Part shown: in pieces, positions 56,352-63,860 of the stretch
Position numbering within the stretch: the first letter of the stretch is position 1
Layout: each line of letters starts with the position of its first letter
Source of the DNA: JAZNQL01 sp045531205
GTDB lineage: Bacteria; Bacillota; Clostridia; UMGS1883; UMGS1540
DNA length: 64,000 nt
Direction: 5' to 3'
NCBI GenBank assembly: GCA_045531205.1
Contig: JAZSDN010000050.1
Location: 135,352 to 199,351 of the forward strand
Made by a program: the position numbers and the translations under genes
The notes under the pieces: model-generated
What the model saw: only the letters and a program-made list of their open reading frames with translations
What the model was told of the DNA's origin: nothing
Databases searched by the model: none

Positions 56352-56924
56352 ATGTCAAAAAATTTACAAAACTTTACAAGAATGACTTTGATTATTGCTA
56401 TTGAAATTGTTCTTTCTGTAGCAAAGATAGGTTTTATTGCTATTCCGCCGGTATCAATTACTATTTTACATATTCCGGTTATTATAGGCTCAATTTTAAT
56501 GGGACCATTATATGGGGGGATTTTTGGCCTTACTTTTGGCGTTTTAAGTCTTATTGAGGCTACATCTTCCACGGCAGTGGTGGATATGTTGTTTTCTCCT
56601 TTCTTAAGCGGTGCTCCTTTAGCTTCTCTTGTTATGTGTTTGGTTCCAAGAATTTTGCTTGGTGTTCTCCCCGGACTTTTTTATATAGGTTTTAAGAAAT
56701 TTATTAAGAAGGATGCTTTGAATATAGGTATTTGTGCAGGTATTTCTACTGTTATACACTCTGCCTTGGTTTTACTTTGTCTTTGGAAATTTTTCAGTTT
56801 TATTTCCATAATTCAGGTTTTTCAGACCATAATAAGCTTAAATGCTGTTTTAGAGGCGGTAGCGGCGGTTATTCTTTCTATTGCAATTTGTAAGCCGTTG
56901 AAAAAATATATGGAGAAAAGTTAA
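56352..56924 (+). CDS. ECF transporter S component
   Basis: 190 residues with about six helices. TRMTLIIAIEIVLSVAK at the start and HIPVIIGSILMGPLYGGIFGLTFGVLSLIEA near 47-75 (cited in part) are typical of vitamin-uptake S components. The substrate is not clear; pantothenate- or folate-type S components look similar. The EcfA/T energy module must be elsewhere. AGGAGG precedes the ATG. Two bases before the P1 peptidase gene. Confidence 0.85.
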   Translation: MSKNLQNFTRMTLIIAIEIVLSVAKIGFIAIPPVSITILHIPVIIGSILMGPLYGGIFGLTFGVLSLIEATSSTAVVDMLFSPFLSGAPLASLVMCLVPRILLGVLPGLFYIGFKKFIKKDALNIGICAGISTVIHSALVLLCLWKFFSFISIIQVFQTIISLNAVLEAVAAVILSIAICKPLKKYMEKS

Positions 56925-56926
56925 GT

Positions 56927-57865
56927 ATGAAAATTATATCTGTAAACGATTTTGAAAATTTTTTGGTAGGAAGTTCCGAAAACAAAGAGCTTGCTACAGG
57001 CTGTACAGTTATTTTATGTGAAGATGGTGCAGCTTGCGGTCTTGATGTTCGGGGCGGTGGCCCTGCAAGCCGTGAATCTGAGCTTTTAAAGCCTGTGGCT
57101 GCAGCAGATAAAATCCACGCAGTTTTATTGTCGGGCGGAAGTGCTTTTTCGCTTGGTGCCGCAAACGGAGTTATGAAATATCTTTCAGAAAAAAATATAG
57201 GTTTTGAAACAGGAATTAAAAAGGTTCCGCTTGTTTGTCAGTCTGCTATTTTTGATTTGGGTGTAGGCAGTGCTGATGCTTATCCTGACCAGGATATGGC
57301 TTATGAAGCCTGTAAAAATACAGGTAATTACAAAGACGGAAACTTTGGGGTTGGAACAGGTGCTTCTGTAGGTAAGCTTTTGGGTGCAGAATGTGCTATG
57401 AAAGCAGGTGTTGGAAGCTTTGCCGTGCAGACAGGAGAGCTTAAGGTTGGTGCTATAGTTGCAGTTAATGCTCTTGGTGATGTATACGAAAAAGGCGAAA
57501 TTATTGCAGGGCTTTATAAAGATAAATTCCTTGACAGCACAAAATGTATCTGCCAAAGCTATGAAGAGAGAAATCTTTTTACGGGCAACACCTGTATAGG
57601 CGTTGTTATTACAAATGCAAGGTTTGACAAAACTGCGGCAAACAAGCTTGCTGCAATGGCATCCTGCGGTATGGTAAGAGCAATAAATCCCGTAAATACT
57701 ACTGCTGACGGCGACAGTGTTTATGCTATGTGCTGCGGCAATGTAGAGGCAGATATAAACGCTGTAGGGGTTCTTGCAGCAGAAGTTTTTGAGCAGGCAG
57801 TTATAAATGCTGCAAAATCTGCAGAAGCTGAATATGGGCTTCCATCTTACCAAAATGTAAAATAA
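56927..57865 (+). CDS. P1-family peptidase (DmpA/BapA-like)
   Basis: 312 residues. CTVILCEDGAACGLDVRGGGPASRE near the N-terminus (residues 26-50), LLSGGSAFSLGAANGVM and NTTADGDSVYAMCCG near 262-276 match self-cleaving N-terminal-nucleophile peptidases related to L-aminopeptidase D-Ala-esterase. The usual nucleophile Ser/Thr precursor is likely in the NTTADGD segment (first T). Substrate unknown; beta-peptides or D-amino peptides are family options. Confidence 0.88.
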   Translation: MKIISVNDFENFLVGSSENKELATGCTVILCEDGAACGLDVRGGGPASRESELLKPVAAADKIHAVLLSGGSAFSLGAANGVMKYLSEKNIGFETGIKKVPLVCQSAIFDLGVGSADAYPDQDMAYEACKNTGNYKDGNFGVGTGASVGKLLGAECAMKAGVGSFAVQTGELKVGAIVAVNALGDVYEKGEIIAGLYKDKFLDSTKCICQSYEERNLFTGNTCIGVVITNARFDKTAANKLAAMASCGMVRAINPVNTTADGDSVYAMCCGNVEADINAVGVLAAEVFEQAVINAAKSAEAEYGLPSYQNVK

Positions 57866-57888
57866 TTGTGTCTTTTAACATATTTTTC

Positions 57889-57916
57889 TTGATTATTTTA
57901 TTTTATATGATATAAT
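57889..57916 (+). promoter_or_regulatory. Promoter of the lipoprotein gene
   Basis: TTGATT (57889-57894), 16 bases, TATAAT (57911-57916), then TAGGAGTG before the ATG at 57950. Confidence 0.7.
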
Positions 57917-57949
57917 TTATGTAATAAATCTTATTAGGAGTGAATTATT

Positions 57950-58882
57950 ATGAACAAAAAAACATTGGCTTTTATTTTGTTGTCGCTTGTAATGTGCCTT
58001 TCTTTAACAGGCTGTTTTAAGGCTGACACAAATGTAAAATTAGGTTGGAACGGCGGTATTACAGTTGGTTTGACCTATCAGACAACTTTAGACGAACTTA
58101 AAAATAATTTTGGTGTTGACGATTATGATACCTATATGGACGAACAGATTAAGTCTTTAAACTCCGAATTCGAACAGGGCTATTTTACAGGTATCGATGC
58201 TTTGGAAGTTGAAAAAGCTGTAGAAGGCGATATGTACGGTGTTAAAATGACTATTTCATCAGACAGTTTTGAAAAGTTTGCCGTTTCACCTTACTTCCCT
58301 TCATTCTTCCAGCTTTGCCCCATTACAACATCAGCTGATGCTGACCCCGAAACAACTGTTTGTGTTTCTACAAAGCAGTCACCCTTTGGAACAGCATTCC
58401 ACTTTAACGGAAATATTGATTTAGCAGCTTTGGTTGCAAGCTTTGGCTTTGATGCTGCAGAACTTTCGGAAGGTACTTCTACCCTTACAATTTCTTCACC
58501 ATTGCCCTTCTCAACAAAAACCTTCTCTGCTACAACAAAGACTCCTGCTTATGTTGAATATTCAGCATTTATCCCCAACATTGCAGTTCTTATAATGTCA
58601 CTTATAATTCTTATTCTTGCAATATTGCTTATAATTTTTGCTGTAAAATATTCAAAAGTTAAAAAAGCTCTTGAAGGACCTGAAGTTGTTATTGAATACG
58701 ACGAATTTGGTAACCCCATTATCCCTGAAGATGCTGAAGAAATTGAGTTTTCAGAAGATGTTGATGAGTACCTTGAAGAAGGCGACGAAGAAGTTGTAGA
58801 AACTGCAGAGGAAGCTACTGAAGAGATTGAAGAAATCGCTGAAGAAGTAGAATCAGAAGAGGCTTCTGACGAACAGGAATAA
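57950..58882 (+). CDS. Membrane-tethered lipoprotein (LppM/DUF3153-like)
   Basis: 310 residues. A lipoprotein signal ends LSLTGC (Cys 22), and an extracytoplasmic domain of ~185 residues (KADTNVKLGWNGGITVGLTY) resembles LppM. A membrane helix at about 211-234 (IAVLIMSLIILILAILLIIF) is followed by a ~70-residue very acidic cytoplasmic tail (EEGDEEVVETAEEATEEIEE). So both ends are anchored. Function unknown. Confidence 0.7.
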   Translation: MNKKTLAFILLSLVMCLSLTGCFKADTNVKLGWNGGITVGLTYQTTLDELKNNFGVDDYDTYMDEQIKSLNSEFEQGYFTGIDALEVEKAVEGDMYGVKMTISSDSFEKFAVSPYFPSFFQLCPITTSADADPETTVCVSTKQSPFGTAFHFNGNIDLAALVASFGFDAAELSEGTSTLTISSPLPFSTKTFSATTKTPAYVEYSAFIPNIAVLIMSLIILILAILLIIFAVKYSKVKKALEGPEVVIEYDEFGNPIIPEDAEEIEFSEDVDEYLEEGDEEVVETAEEATEEIEEIAEEVESEEASDEQE

Positions 58883-58896
58883 TTAAAATCTTATGT

Positions 58897-58934
58897 AAAA
58901 GGAACTGTAAAAAATATTTTTTACAGTTCCTTTT
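58897..58934. terminator. Convergent terminator after the lipoprotein gene
   Basis: A perfect 19+19 base palindrome, AAAAGGAACTGTAAAAAAT and its complement, with T runs on both sides. Confidence 0.85.
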
Positions 58935-59158
58935 TTAGGGGATATGAAAAAATGCTTCAAAATGGACAAATTGAGCTACCCGAAGCTTGTATATAGATAC
59001 AGCGAGAGGCGAAGTTTGTTCATAGCAAAAAACATAAATTAGGTTTACCTGTAAGGGAGGGTTTCCACGCCCTCCCTAAAAAATAAGGAACGCCCGTTAT
59101 GGGCGTTCCCTACAGTATTTCTTTGTTTTTTGCGGTCTGGACTTTTTTTACATCCCCT
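58897..59158 (-). repeat. Folded intergenic repeat element, copy 2 (inverted)
   Basis: Reverse complement of 77-428 with about 85% identity outside two insertions present only in copy 1. AGGGGATGTAAAAAA at 59158 (minus) and TTTTTT-ATATCCCCT near 58937-58952 can pair as the closing stem. GGAACGCCC/GGGCGTTCC and AGGGAGGG/CCCTCCCT are shared, and the stem CGTAC/GTACG of copy 1 is TGTAT/ATACA here. It stands between two convergent genes, as in copy 1. Its terminator part is 58897-58934. Confidence 0.8.
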
Positions 59159-59162
59159 TTTG

Positions 59163-59588
59163 TTATGCTATATCATTTTTCTTTTCAACAAAGTGCTTTT
59201 CAAGTTTATCTATTGCCGATTTATGTATTCTGTGAAGTTGCATAACGCTGTAATCTGTTTCTTCGGAAATATCCTCCCACGTTTTAAAGTTTATGTATTT
59301 TGCCGTAAGGAGCATTCTTTCTATTCCGCTTTTTAAAGTATTTATTAAATCAAAAATCTCTTCTTTGATAACTAAAAGTTCTGATATTCTTTTATCTATC
59401 TTTATCGACAATTCGGCATATTCTGCAAGTTTTTCGTCGTTGTTTTTTATACCACCCTGTACTTTTGTATCTGATATTTTCTGTGTTACAGCAGTAAGTG
59501 TTGAATAGGCTTTTTCTTTTGCTTCAGCCAATTCTTCTATTTCCTGCATAACCCATCTTCCCTGCATAAGAAAATCTTTTACCTGCAT
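59163..59588 (-). CDS. Phage-type sigma/ArpU-like regulator (DUF1492-like)
   Basis: 141 residues, all helical. The C-terminus TWEDISEETDYSVMQLHRIH (about 103-122) looks like a sigma-70 region-4 helix-turn-helix as in phage ArpU/DUF1492 late regulators; the first 70 residues form a coiled coil (EIEELAEAKEKAYS). Start ATG has AAAGGAG 8 bases upstream. Overlaps the next upstream gene by 65 bases. Suggests a phage or ICE remnant. Confidence 0.72.
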   Translation of the reverse strand: MQVKDFLMQGRWVMQEIEELAEAKEKAYSTLTAVTQKISDTKVQGGIKNNDEKLAEYAELSIKIDKRISELLVIKEEIFDLINTLKSGIERMLLTAKYINFKTWEDISEETDYSVMQLHRIHKSAIDKLEKHFVEKKNDIA

Positions 59589-59805
59589 AAGTGTTCTCCT
59601 TTAACTTTTTAAAAGCTTCTCTTCTTCTCTCTTTATCTTCTGGCAGAAAATTAGGGCATTTATGTACCGAGTATGTTTTTATCTTTGTATAACCTTCATA
59701 GTCTACCTGCTCGGCCTCCCAACCGTCAACTGCTATACATCTTGCTATCCAACGGCATTTGTCCGCACGGGCATTTTCGCATTTTATACATATTGACCCT
59801 TTCAA
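59524..59805 (-). CDS. Small Cys-containing phage-type hypothetical protein
   Basis: 93 residues. CIKCENARADKCRWIARC (6-23) and HKCPNF suggest a zinc site; similar small proteins occur in clostridial prophages next to ArpU-like genes. The only start with a site is TTG at 59805 (GGAG 8 bases before). Its last 65 bases are shared with the following gene in another frame. Confidence 0.6.
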   Translation of the reverse strand: MKGSICIKCENARADKCRWIARCIAVDGWEAEQVDYEGYTKIKTYSVHKCPNFLPEDKERRREAFKKLKENTYAGKRFSYAGKMGYAGNRRIG

Positions 59806-59821
59806 AACTGTCGCTCCTCTC

Positions 59822-60001
59822 TTACCATGCTGTTTTTCTTACTTCTTTAATACAATCTGTACACCACTTCTCATTATAAATTTCATAATAGTATTCCCCG
59901 TAATATATTTCCCCTCCGCACATCTCACAATTCAAAAAAACCTCCTCACTAAAATTAGGGCAACGCGGAACACACTTTGTATTTTTACATTCGAAGCACA
60001 T
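59822..60001 (-). CDS. Small zinc-ribbon-like protein, 59 residues
   Basis: MCFECKNTKCVPRCPNF then CEMCGGEIYYGEYYYEI and CTDC give seven cysteines in CxxC patterns. The ATG at 60001 has AAGGAGG 4 bases before; the longer frame from 60022 lacks one and overlaps operator O1. First gene of the leftward phage-type set. Its function is unknown. Confidence 0.65.
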   Translation of the reverse strand: MCFECKNTKCVPRCPNFSEEVFLNCEMCGGEIYYGEYYYEIYNEKWCTDCIKEVRKTAW

Positions 60002-60015
60002 ACAACCTCCTTTTG

Positions 60016-60030
60016 TTTGCATTTCGCAAA
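60016..60030. promoter_or_regulatory. Operator O1 of the phage-type switch
   Basis: Palindrome TTTGC-ATTTC-GCAAA, just downstream of the leftward promoter's -10. Same core as O2. Confidence 0.6.
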
Positions 60031-60042
60031 TTTTATAAATGA

Positions 60043-60071
60043 ATTATAACTCTAAATTTACAAATTGTCAA
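60043..60071 (-). promoter_or_regulatory. Leftward phage-type promoter
   Basis: Perfect consensus TTGACA (60066-60071), 17 bases, TATAAT (60043-60048) on the minus strand. Confidence 0.85.
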
Positions 60072-60099
60072 CTTTTTTAACGAAATTTTTTATTTTTAT

Positions 60100-60112
60100 T
60101 TGCATTTTGCAA
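60100..60112. promoter_or_regulatory. Operator O2 of the phage-type switch
   Basis: Palindrome TTGCA-TTT-TGCAA, 8 bases upstream of the repressor promoter's -35. Confidence 0.6.
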
Positions 60113-60120
60113 TTTTTCCG

Positions 60121-60149
60121 TTGACAAATGTCTTTTTTTGTCGTATAAT
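60121..60149 (+). promoter_or_regulatory. Repressor promoter
   Basis: Perfect consensus TTGACA (60121-60126), 17 bases, TATAAT (60144-60149). AAGGAAGTGA then ATG at 60169. Confidence 0.85.
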
Positions 60150-60168
60150 GTTGTAAGGAAGTGATAGT

Positions 60169-60834
60169 ATGAGTTTTTCTTCACAGATTAAAAATATAAG
60201 ATTTGAAAAAAAATTGTCGCAGGCACATGTTGCGGCTTTGCTTGGTGTTGCCAAATCCACATACTCTTTGTACGAAAGCGGAAAACGTGAGCCTGACATT
60301 AAAAAAATAAAGCTTTTGGCACAAATATTAAATGTAAGTACCGACACATTATTTGAACTTTCTTCTTTTTCTGACGAGGAAACAGATATTATCGAAAAAT
60401 ATCGTTCTTTGAACGAAAAAAGCAAGTCTTCGGTTAAAAACTTTTTAAATCATGAATATTCTTTTTCTTCAGGAAAAGTACGCTATATAATTCCGTATTG
60501 CGATTTGCCCGCTTCTGCAGGTACAGGACAGTTTTGGGACAGCAGCTCTTATTCTGAATACGAGCTTCCCTACGCCCCGCCCGAAAATGCAAATATTTTA
60601 GTCCGCGTTTCTGGAAACAGTATGGAACCCATGTTTTTTGACGGAGATAAGCTTTTTGTTCAAAGGCAAACCTCATTAAATTACGGAGAAATAGGTTTAT
60701 TTGCAATTGGAAGCGATGTTTTTGTAAAAGAGTATACTCCCGAAGGATTAAAATCTATAAATCCTGATTATTCTTTGATTAAAAATAAAAATATAATTTG
60801 TCTTGGAAAAGTTTTAGATAAATTAAAAGGCTGA
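60169..60834 (+). CDS. XRE/S24 LexA-like phage repressor
   Basis: 221 residues. N-terminal XRE helix-turn-helix (IRFEKKLSQAHVAALLGVAKSTYSLYESG around 9-37, cited in part), C-terminal S24 peptidase: GNSMEPMFFDGDKL (around 146-159) with the nucleophile Ser and VFVKEYTPEG with the Lys. CDLPASAGTG near 106-115 offers an Ala-Gly cleavage site. This is the build of CI-type repressors that fall apart on RecA contact. It presumably binds O1 and O2 beside it. Confidence 0.9.
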   Translation: MSFSSQIKNIRFEKKLSQAHVAALLGVAKSTYSLYESGKREPDIKKIKLLAQILNVSTDTLFELSSFSDEETDIIEKYRSLNEKSKSSVKNFLNHEYSFSSGKVRYIIPYCDLPASAGTGQFWDSSSYSEYELPYAPPENANILVRVSGNSMEPMFFDGDKLFVQRQTSLNYGEIGLFAIGSDVFVKEYTPEGLKSINPDYSLIKNKNIICLGKVLDKLKG

Positions 60835-60853
60835 AGGGTGTCTTCAGCCTTTT
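60825..60853. terminator. Convergent terminator, repressor / AraC gene
   Basis: AAAAGGCTGAAG-GGTGT-CTTCAGCCTTTT. It overlaps the 3' ends of both genes. A near copy stands at 61794-61820. Confidence 0.85.
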
Positions 60854-61716
60854 AATTTTCTGTATTTAAACGGAGTATAACCTGTTGTCCTTTTTACAAG
60901 TGATGCAAAAAACTTTTCGTCGCTATAGCCTACCAGCTTTGATATTTCGGAAACAGTGTATTTGGTTGATGCAAGCAGTCTGCACCCCTGCATAACTCTG
61001 TAATTTTGCAAATAAGCTACAAAAGATATTCCCATATCCTCTTTAAACTGTTTGCTTACATAAGGTACGCTGTAATTCATTTTGTTTGCAAGGTCTTTAA
61101 GCATAATTTCTTCTTTATAATGTTCTGAAACGTAGGATGTGATATATGAAGTAATATTATGACTTGATGTTGTTATGTAGGCTCCTTCAATTCTACGCAT
61201 TGTTATAAGAAGTATTTGTATTAAATAAGAACGTATCATTTTGCCATAGCCTGTTTTTCTTTCTTTATCCTCTTCCATAATTTTTTTAAGGAGTAAAAGA
61301 ATTTCTTTATCGTCATCATGAAAAACCATTCTGGCAGGATTTTCTTTAAGTGCCTGCATATTAAAGTGTAACAAATAATGTTCAAGTACACTGCGTAGGT
61401 TTATATTGTCTTTTAGCACAGAATCTAAAAGTTCAGGCAAAAAAAGAAAATCAATATTTTCAAATTCCTTTTTATCGATGGTATCATACGAGTGTATACT
61501 TCCATAATCTACAATTACATAATCGCCTGTCTGCAAAATACTTGTCTGTCCATCGAGAGTATGCTTAACGGGGCCTTTTACAATATATGCAAGTTCTAAA
61601 AAAGCATGGTCATGCAAACACATATCACCCTGATGTACATCGTGAATTTTATATTTTTCTTTTTCTAAAACAGGCATGGTTTTTGTCCACATATAATCAC
61701 TGATGCGTTTTTGCAT
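60844..61716 (-). CDS. AraC-family transcriptional regulator
   Basis: 290 residues. N-terminal cupin-like sensing domain (HDHAFLELAYIVKG near 35-48), C-terminal double helix-turn-helix (MLKDLANKMNYSVPYVSKQF and SEISKLVGYSDEKFFASLVKRTTGYTPFKYR, cited in part). The build suggests sugar sensing but no sugar gene is near. Between two like terminators, so a monocistronic unit. Confidence 0.9.
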   Translation of the reverse strand: MQKRISDYMWTKTMPVLEKEKYKIHDVHQGDMCLHDHAFLELAYIVKGPVKHTLDGQTSILQTGDYVIVDYGSIHSYDTIDKKEFENIDFLFLPELLDSVLKDNINLRSVLEHYLLHFNMQALKENPARMVFHDDDKEILLLLKKIMEEDKERKTGYGKMIRSYLIQILLITMRRIEGAYITTSSHNITSYITSYVSEHYKEEIMLKDLANKMNYSVPYVSKQFKEDMGISFVAYLQNYRVMQGCRLLASTKYTVSEISKLVGYSDEKFFASLVKRTTGYTPFKYRKLKG

Positions 61717-61755
61717 AAAAATGCCCCCTTTTTCAGTAAAAAAGTTTATGAAATT

Positions 61756-61784
61756 ATTATAACATAACTATTATAATAATGCAA
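61756..61784 (-). promoter_or_regulatory. Promoter of the AraC-family gene
   Basis: TTGCAT (61779-61784), 17 bases, TATAAT (61756-61761) on the minus strand. Confidence 0.7.
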
Positions 61785-61793
61785 TACAAAATA

Positions 61794-61820
61794 AAAAAGG
61801 CTGAATCAATCAGCCTTTTA
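61794..61820. terminator. Terminator after the YjdF-like gene
   Basis: AAAAAAGGCTGA-ATCAA-TCAGCCTTTT with flanking A/T. It shares GGCTGA and TCAGCCTTTTAATT with the terminator at 60825-60853. Confidence 0.8.
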
Positions 61821-62657
61821 ATTATTTGTAGAAGGATTTTCGTCCTCTGTCAATTTTGGTATAAGATTTTTTGCAAGCTTTCCACGTCCGCGGTTTTTAA
61901 CATAAAAGTAGCCTATTATACTAAAAATTACAGCACCTATAAAGTTTACAAATAAGTCCTTCATAGTATCGATAAGTCCAATATCAAGGTACCCGCTTAT
62001 TCCGTAAGAGGACAAGCCTAATAAGCTTCCGTCTTTAAGCTTTAAAATGGTTTCAGAAATTTCGGGCACCAAAACTACCTGATTTGTTTTTGTAAGGTCC
62101 ATAGATACTGTTGCAAGTGTGTTTACAATTGTATCCTTTTGCATATCTGTGCCAAGCAAAACATCTGCAAAAAACTCAAAAAACTCCCATGCAACTCCTA
62201 TTGTCATAGAAAAACAAAATGCAGTTATTGCAAGATATATTGGCGAAAGATTAAATTTTAGCCTGCTGTTTTGATTTATAATATCAACAAGGGCAAAGCC
62301 TACTGCAGCACACAAAAAACCGTTTATAGTATGTAAAAGTGTATCCCACCACACATATTTTATGTAATATGCTTGAATTTCTCCTAATATTTCTGCCGCA
62401 AAAATAAACAGCAAAATAATTATTTCAAGTGCAGAGGGTAAATCTATCTTAAAGTTTTTTTCGATAAATGCAGGCAAAAGAAAAAGTATAAGCGATAAAG
62501 CACAGGTAAAAACATTTTCCCACTTTGCCTGAACGCAAGAAAGTATAAGCGCAATAATTACAAAAAGACGTAACACAGCATAAACTGCAAACACGCCTTT
62601 ATTCTTTTTTATTTGTTTTTTTATTTCCTGAACGTTTTTTAAACCTTTGTTTTTCAA
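61818..62657 (-). CDS. Multi-pass membrane protein (YjdF/DUF2238-like)
   Basis: 279 residues with about seven helices. WWDTLLHTINGFLCAAVGFALVD near 103-125 (cited in part) and IGVAWEFFEFFADVLLGTD near 150-168 match the YjdF-type (DUF2238) family, whose members keep these D, H and E residues in the membrane. Function not known. The start lies 1 base after the DUF5662 gene stop, so they are coupled. Confidence 0.75.
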   Translation of the reverse strand: MKNKGLKNVQEIKKQIKKNKGVFAVYAVLRLFVIIALILSCVQAKWENVFTCALSLILFLLPAFIEKNFKIDLPSALEIIILLFIFAAEILGEIQAYYIKYVWWDTLLHTINGFLCAAVGFALVDIINQNSRLKFNLSPIYLAITAFCFSMTIGVAWEFFEFFADVLLGTDMQKDTIVNTLATVSMDLTKTNQVVLVPEISETILKLKDGSLLGLSSYGISGYLDIGLIDTMKDLFVNFIGAVIFSIIGYFYVKNRGRGKLAKNLIPKLTEDENPSTNN

Positions 62658-62658
62658 A

Positions 62659-63186
62659 CTAATAATCCCCTTTGAGTTTTTTTATATGTTTAAAGGTTTC
62701 TTTTTCTCCTTTTTCAGAAAGCATCAAAAGCCATGACTCCAAAAGAAGCGATGTTTCGGGATGTATTTCACGTCTTTTTTTTGCTCTCATAAAATATTCC
62801 AAAGGATGAGCATCTGTATAATTTTCGCCCTGATATACTTTGCTTGCCGCAACTCTGTCACAAAACATTTCTTTTACATATTTTAATGGCATTTTCACAG
62901 GACTCATAAGATGTGTCTCGATATTATAATCAGTCCAGTATTCAAAGTGATGACGGTTTCTGCCTTTGTGGTGCATCCATGATTTTGAGTATCCGTATTC
63001 TGCACGTTCTCCCTCGTTTGGACTTTTTGTCCCGGTATAATATTTTGCACCCGACAAAAATTCTGTCGGGCTGTATTTTGACAAATCATGCAAAAGACCG
63101 CGCCAGAGTATTCCGGCGCGTGCTGCGTGACTTATTACAAGATGCCTGTGATGAGTTATTGTTTTAAAATGTCCCCATATATTCAT
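62659..63186 (-). CDS. DUF5662 family protein
   Basis: 175 residues. WRGLLHDLSKYSPTEF near 28-43 and MHHKGRNRHHFEYW near 70-83 give many His and Asp as in an HD-like metal hydrolase; this family is DUF5662. No signal peptide. Its substrate is unknown. Two bases after the XRE gene's end, so the three leftward genes form an operon. Confidence 0.8.
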   Translation of the reverse strand: MNIWGHFKTITHHRHLVISHAARAGILWRGLLHDLSKYSPTEFLSGAKYYTGTKSPNEGERAEYGYSKSWMHHKGRNRHHFEYWTDYNIETHLMSPVKMPLKYVKEMFCDRVAASKVYQGENYTDAHPLEYFMRAKKRREIHPETSLLLESWLLMLSEKGEKETFKHIKKLKGDY

Positions 63187-63188
63187 TA

Positions 63189-63782
63189 TTATTTTCTCCG
63201 TATTCTGATTTTAAGACCGGTCCATAATGCTACAATTATTTGCGCAGGTATACCTAATATAAAAATAAGCCAAATATTTTTAGAAAGCCATGTAAGATAC
63301 AAGGCTGTTAAAATACTCCACACAAAAACTGTAAGTATAAAAAATTCCCAGAGCTTTCTGCCCCATATAGAATTAAAAATCAAAAGCAGAACACAGGTAA
63401 TAGGAATTGCATAAATAAATACTATCCATATTTTGCTGACACCCATTGTTATTCCTCCGCCAACAAAGGTAGCGGTTGCTAAAAACCATACTAGCGAGCA
63501 GGCAAGCAACGTGATTATAAGTTTATTTATGTTCTTTTTTCTGTGTTTATCGCGAGCCATTTTATCTTCTTTATGTTCGCAAAGCAGATAGTCAACCGTT
63601 ACACCAAAAAGCTCGGCAATTTCTTTTAAAACAATGACATCTGGAAGTGATTCCCCTCTCTCCCATTTTGATACTGCTTTATCTGAATAATTAAGCTTTT
63701 GAGCAAGCTCTGCCTGTGTTATATTTTCAAGTTTTCGTAATTTGGCGATATTTTCAGCTATAACCAATTTTATATTATCCAT
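63189..63782 (-). CDS. XRE-family regulator with membrane helices
   Basis: 197 residues. Helix-turn-helix KLRKLENITQAELAQKLNYS... VSKWERGESLPDV near 14-47, then after a short linker four hydrophobic segments (about 84-105, 110-130, 140-160, 165-185). It is a membrane-anchored DNA-binding protein, possibly a sensor. First gene of the three-gene unit. Confidence 0.85.
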   Translation of the reverse strand: MDNIKLVIAENIAKLRKLENITQAELAQKLNYSDKAVSKWERGESLPDVIVLKEIAELFGVTVDYLLCEHKEDKMARDKHRKKNINKLIITLLACSLVWFLATATFVGGGITMGVSKIWIVFIYAIPITCVLLLIFNSIWGRKLWEFFILTVFVWSILTALYLTWLSKNIWLIFILGIPAQIIVALWTGLKIRIRRK

Positions 63783-63860
63783 TTTTTGCTCCTAATATTG
63801 ATTTAAAATAATTTTATCACAAATTACCCAAAAATGCAATATAAAAAGCTGAACAAAAAA

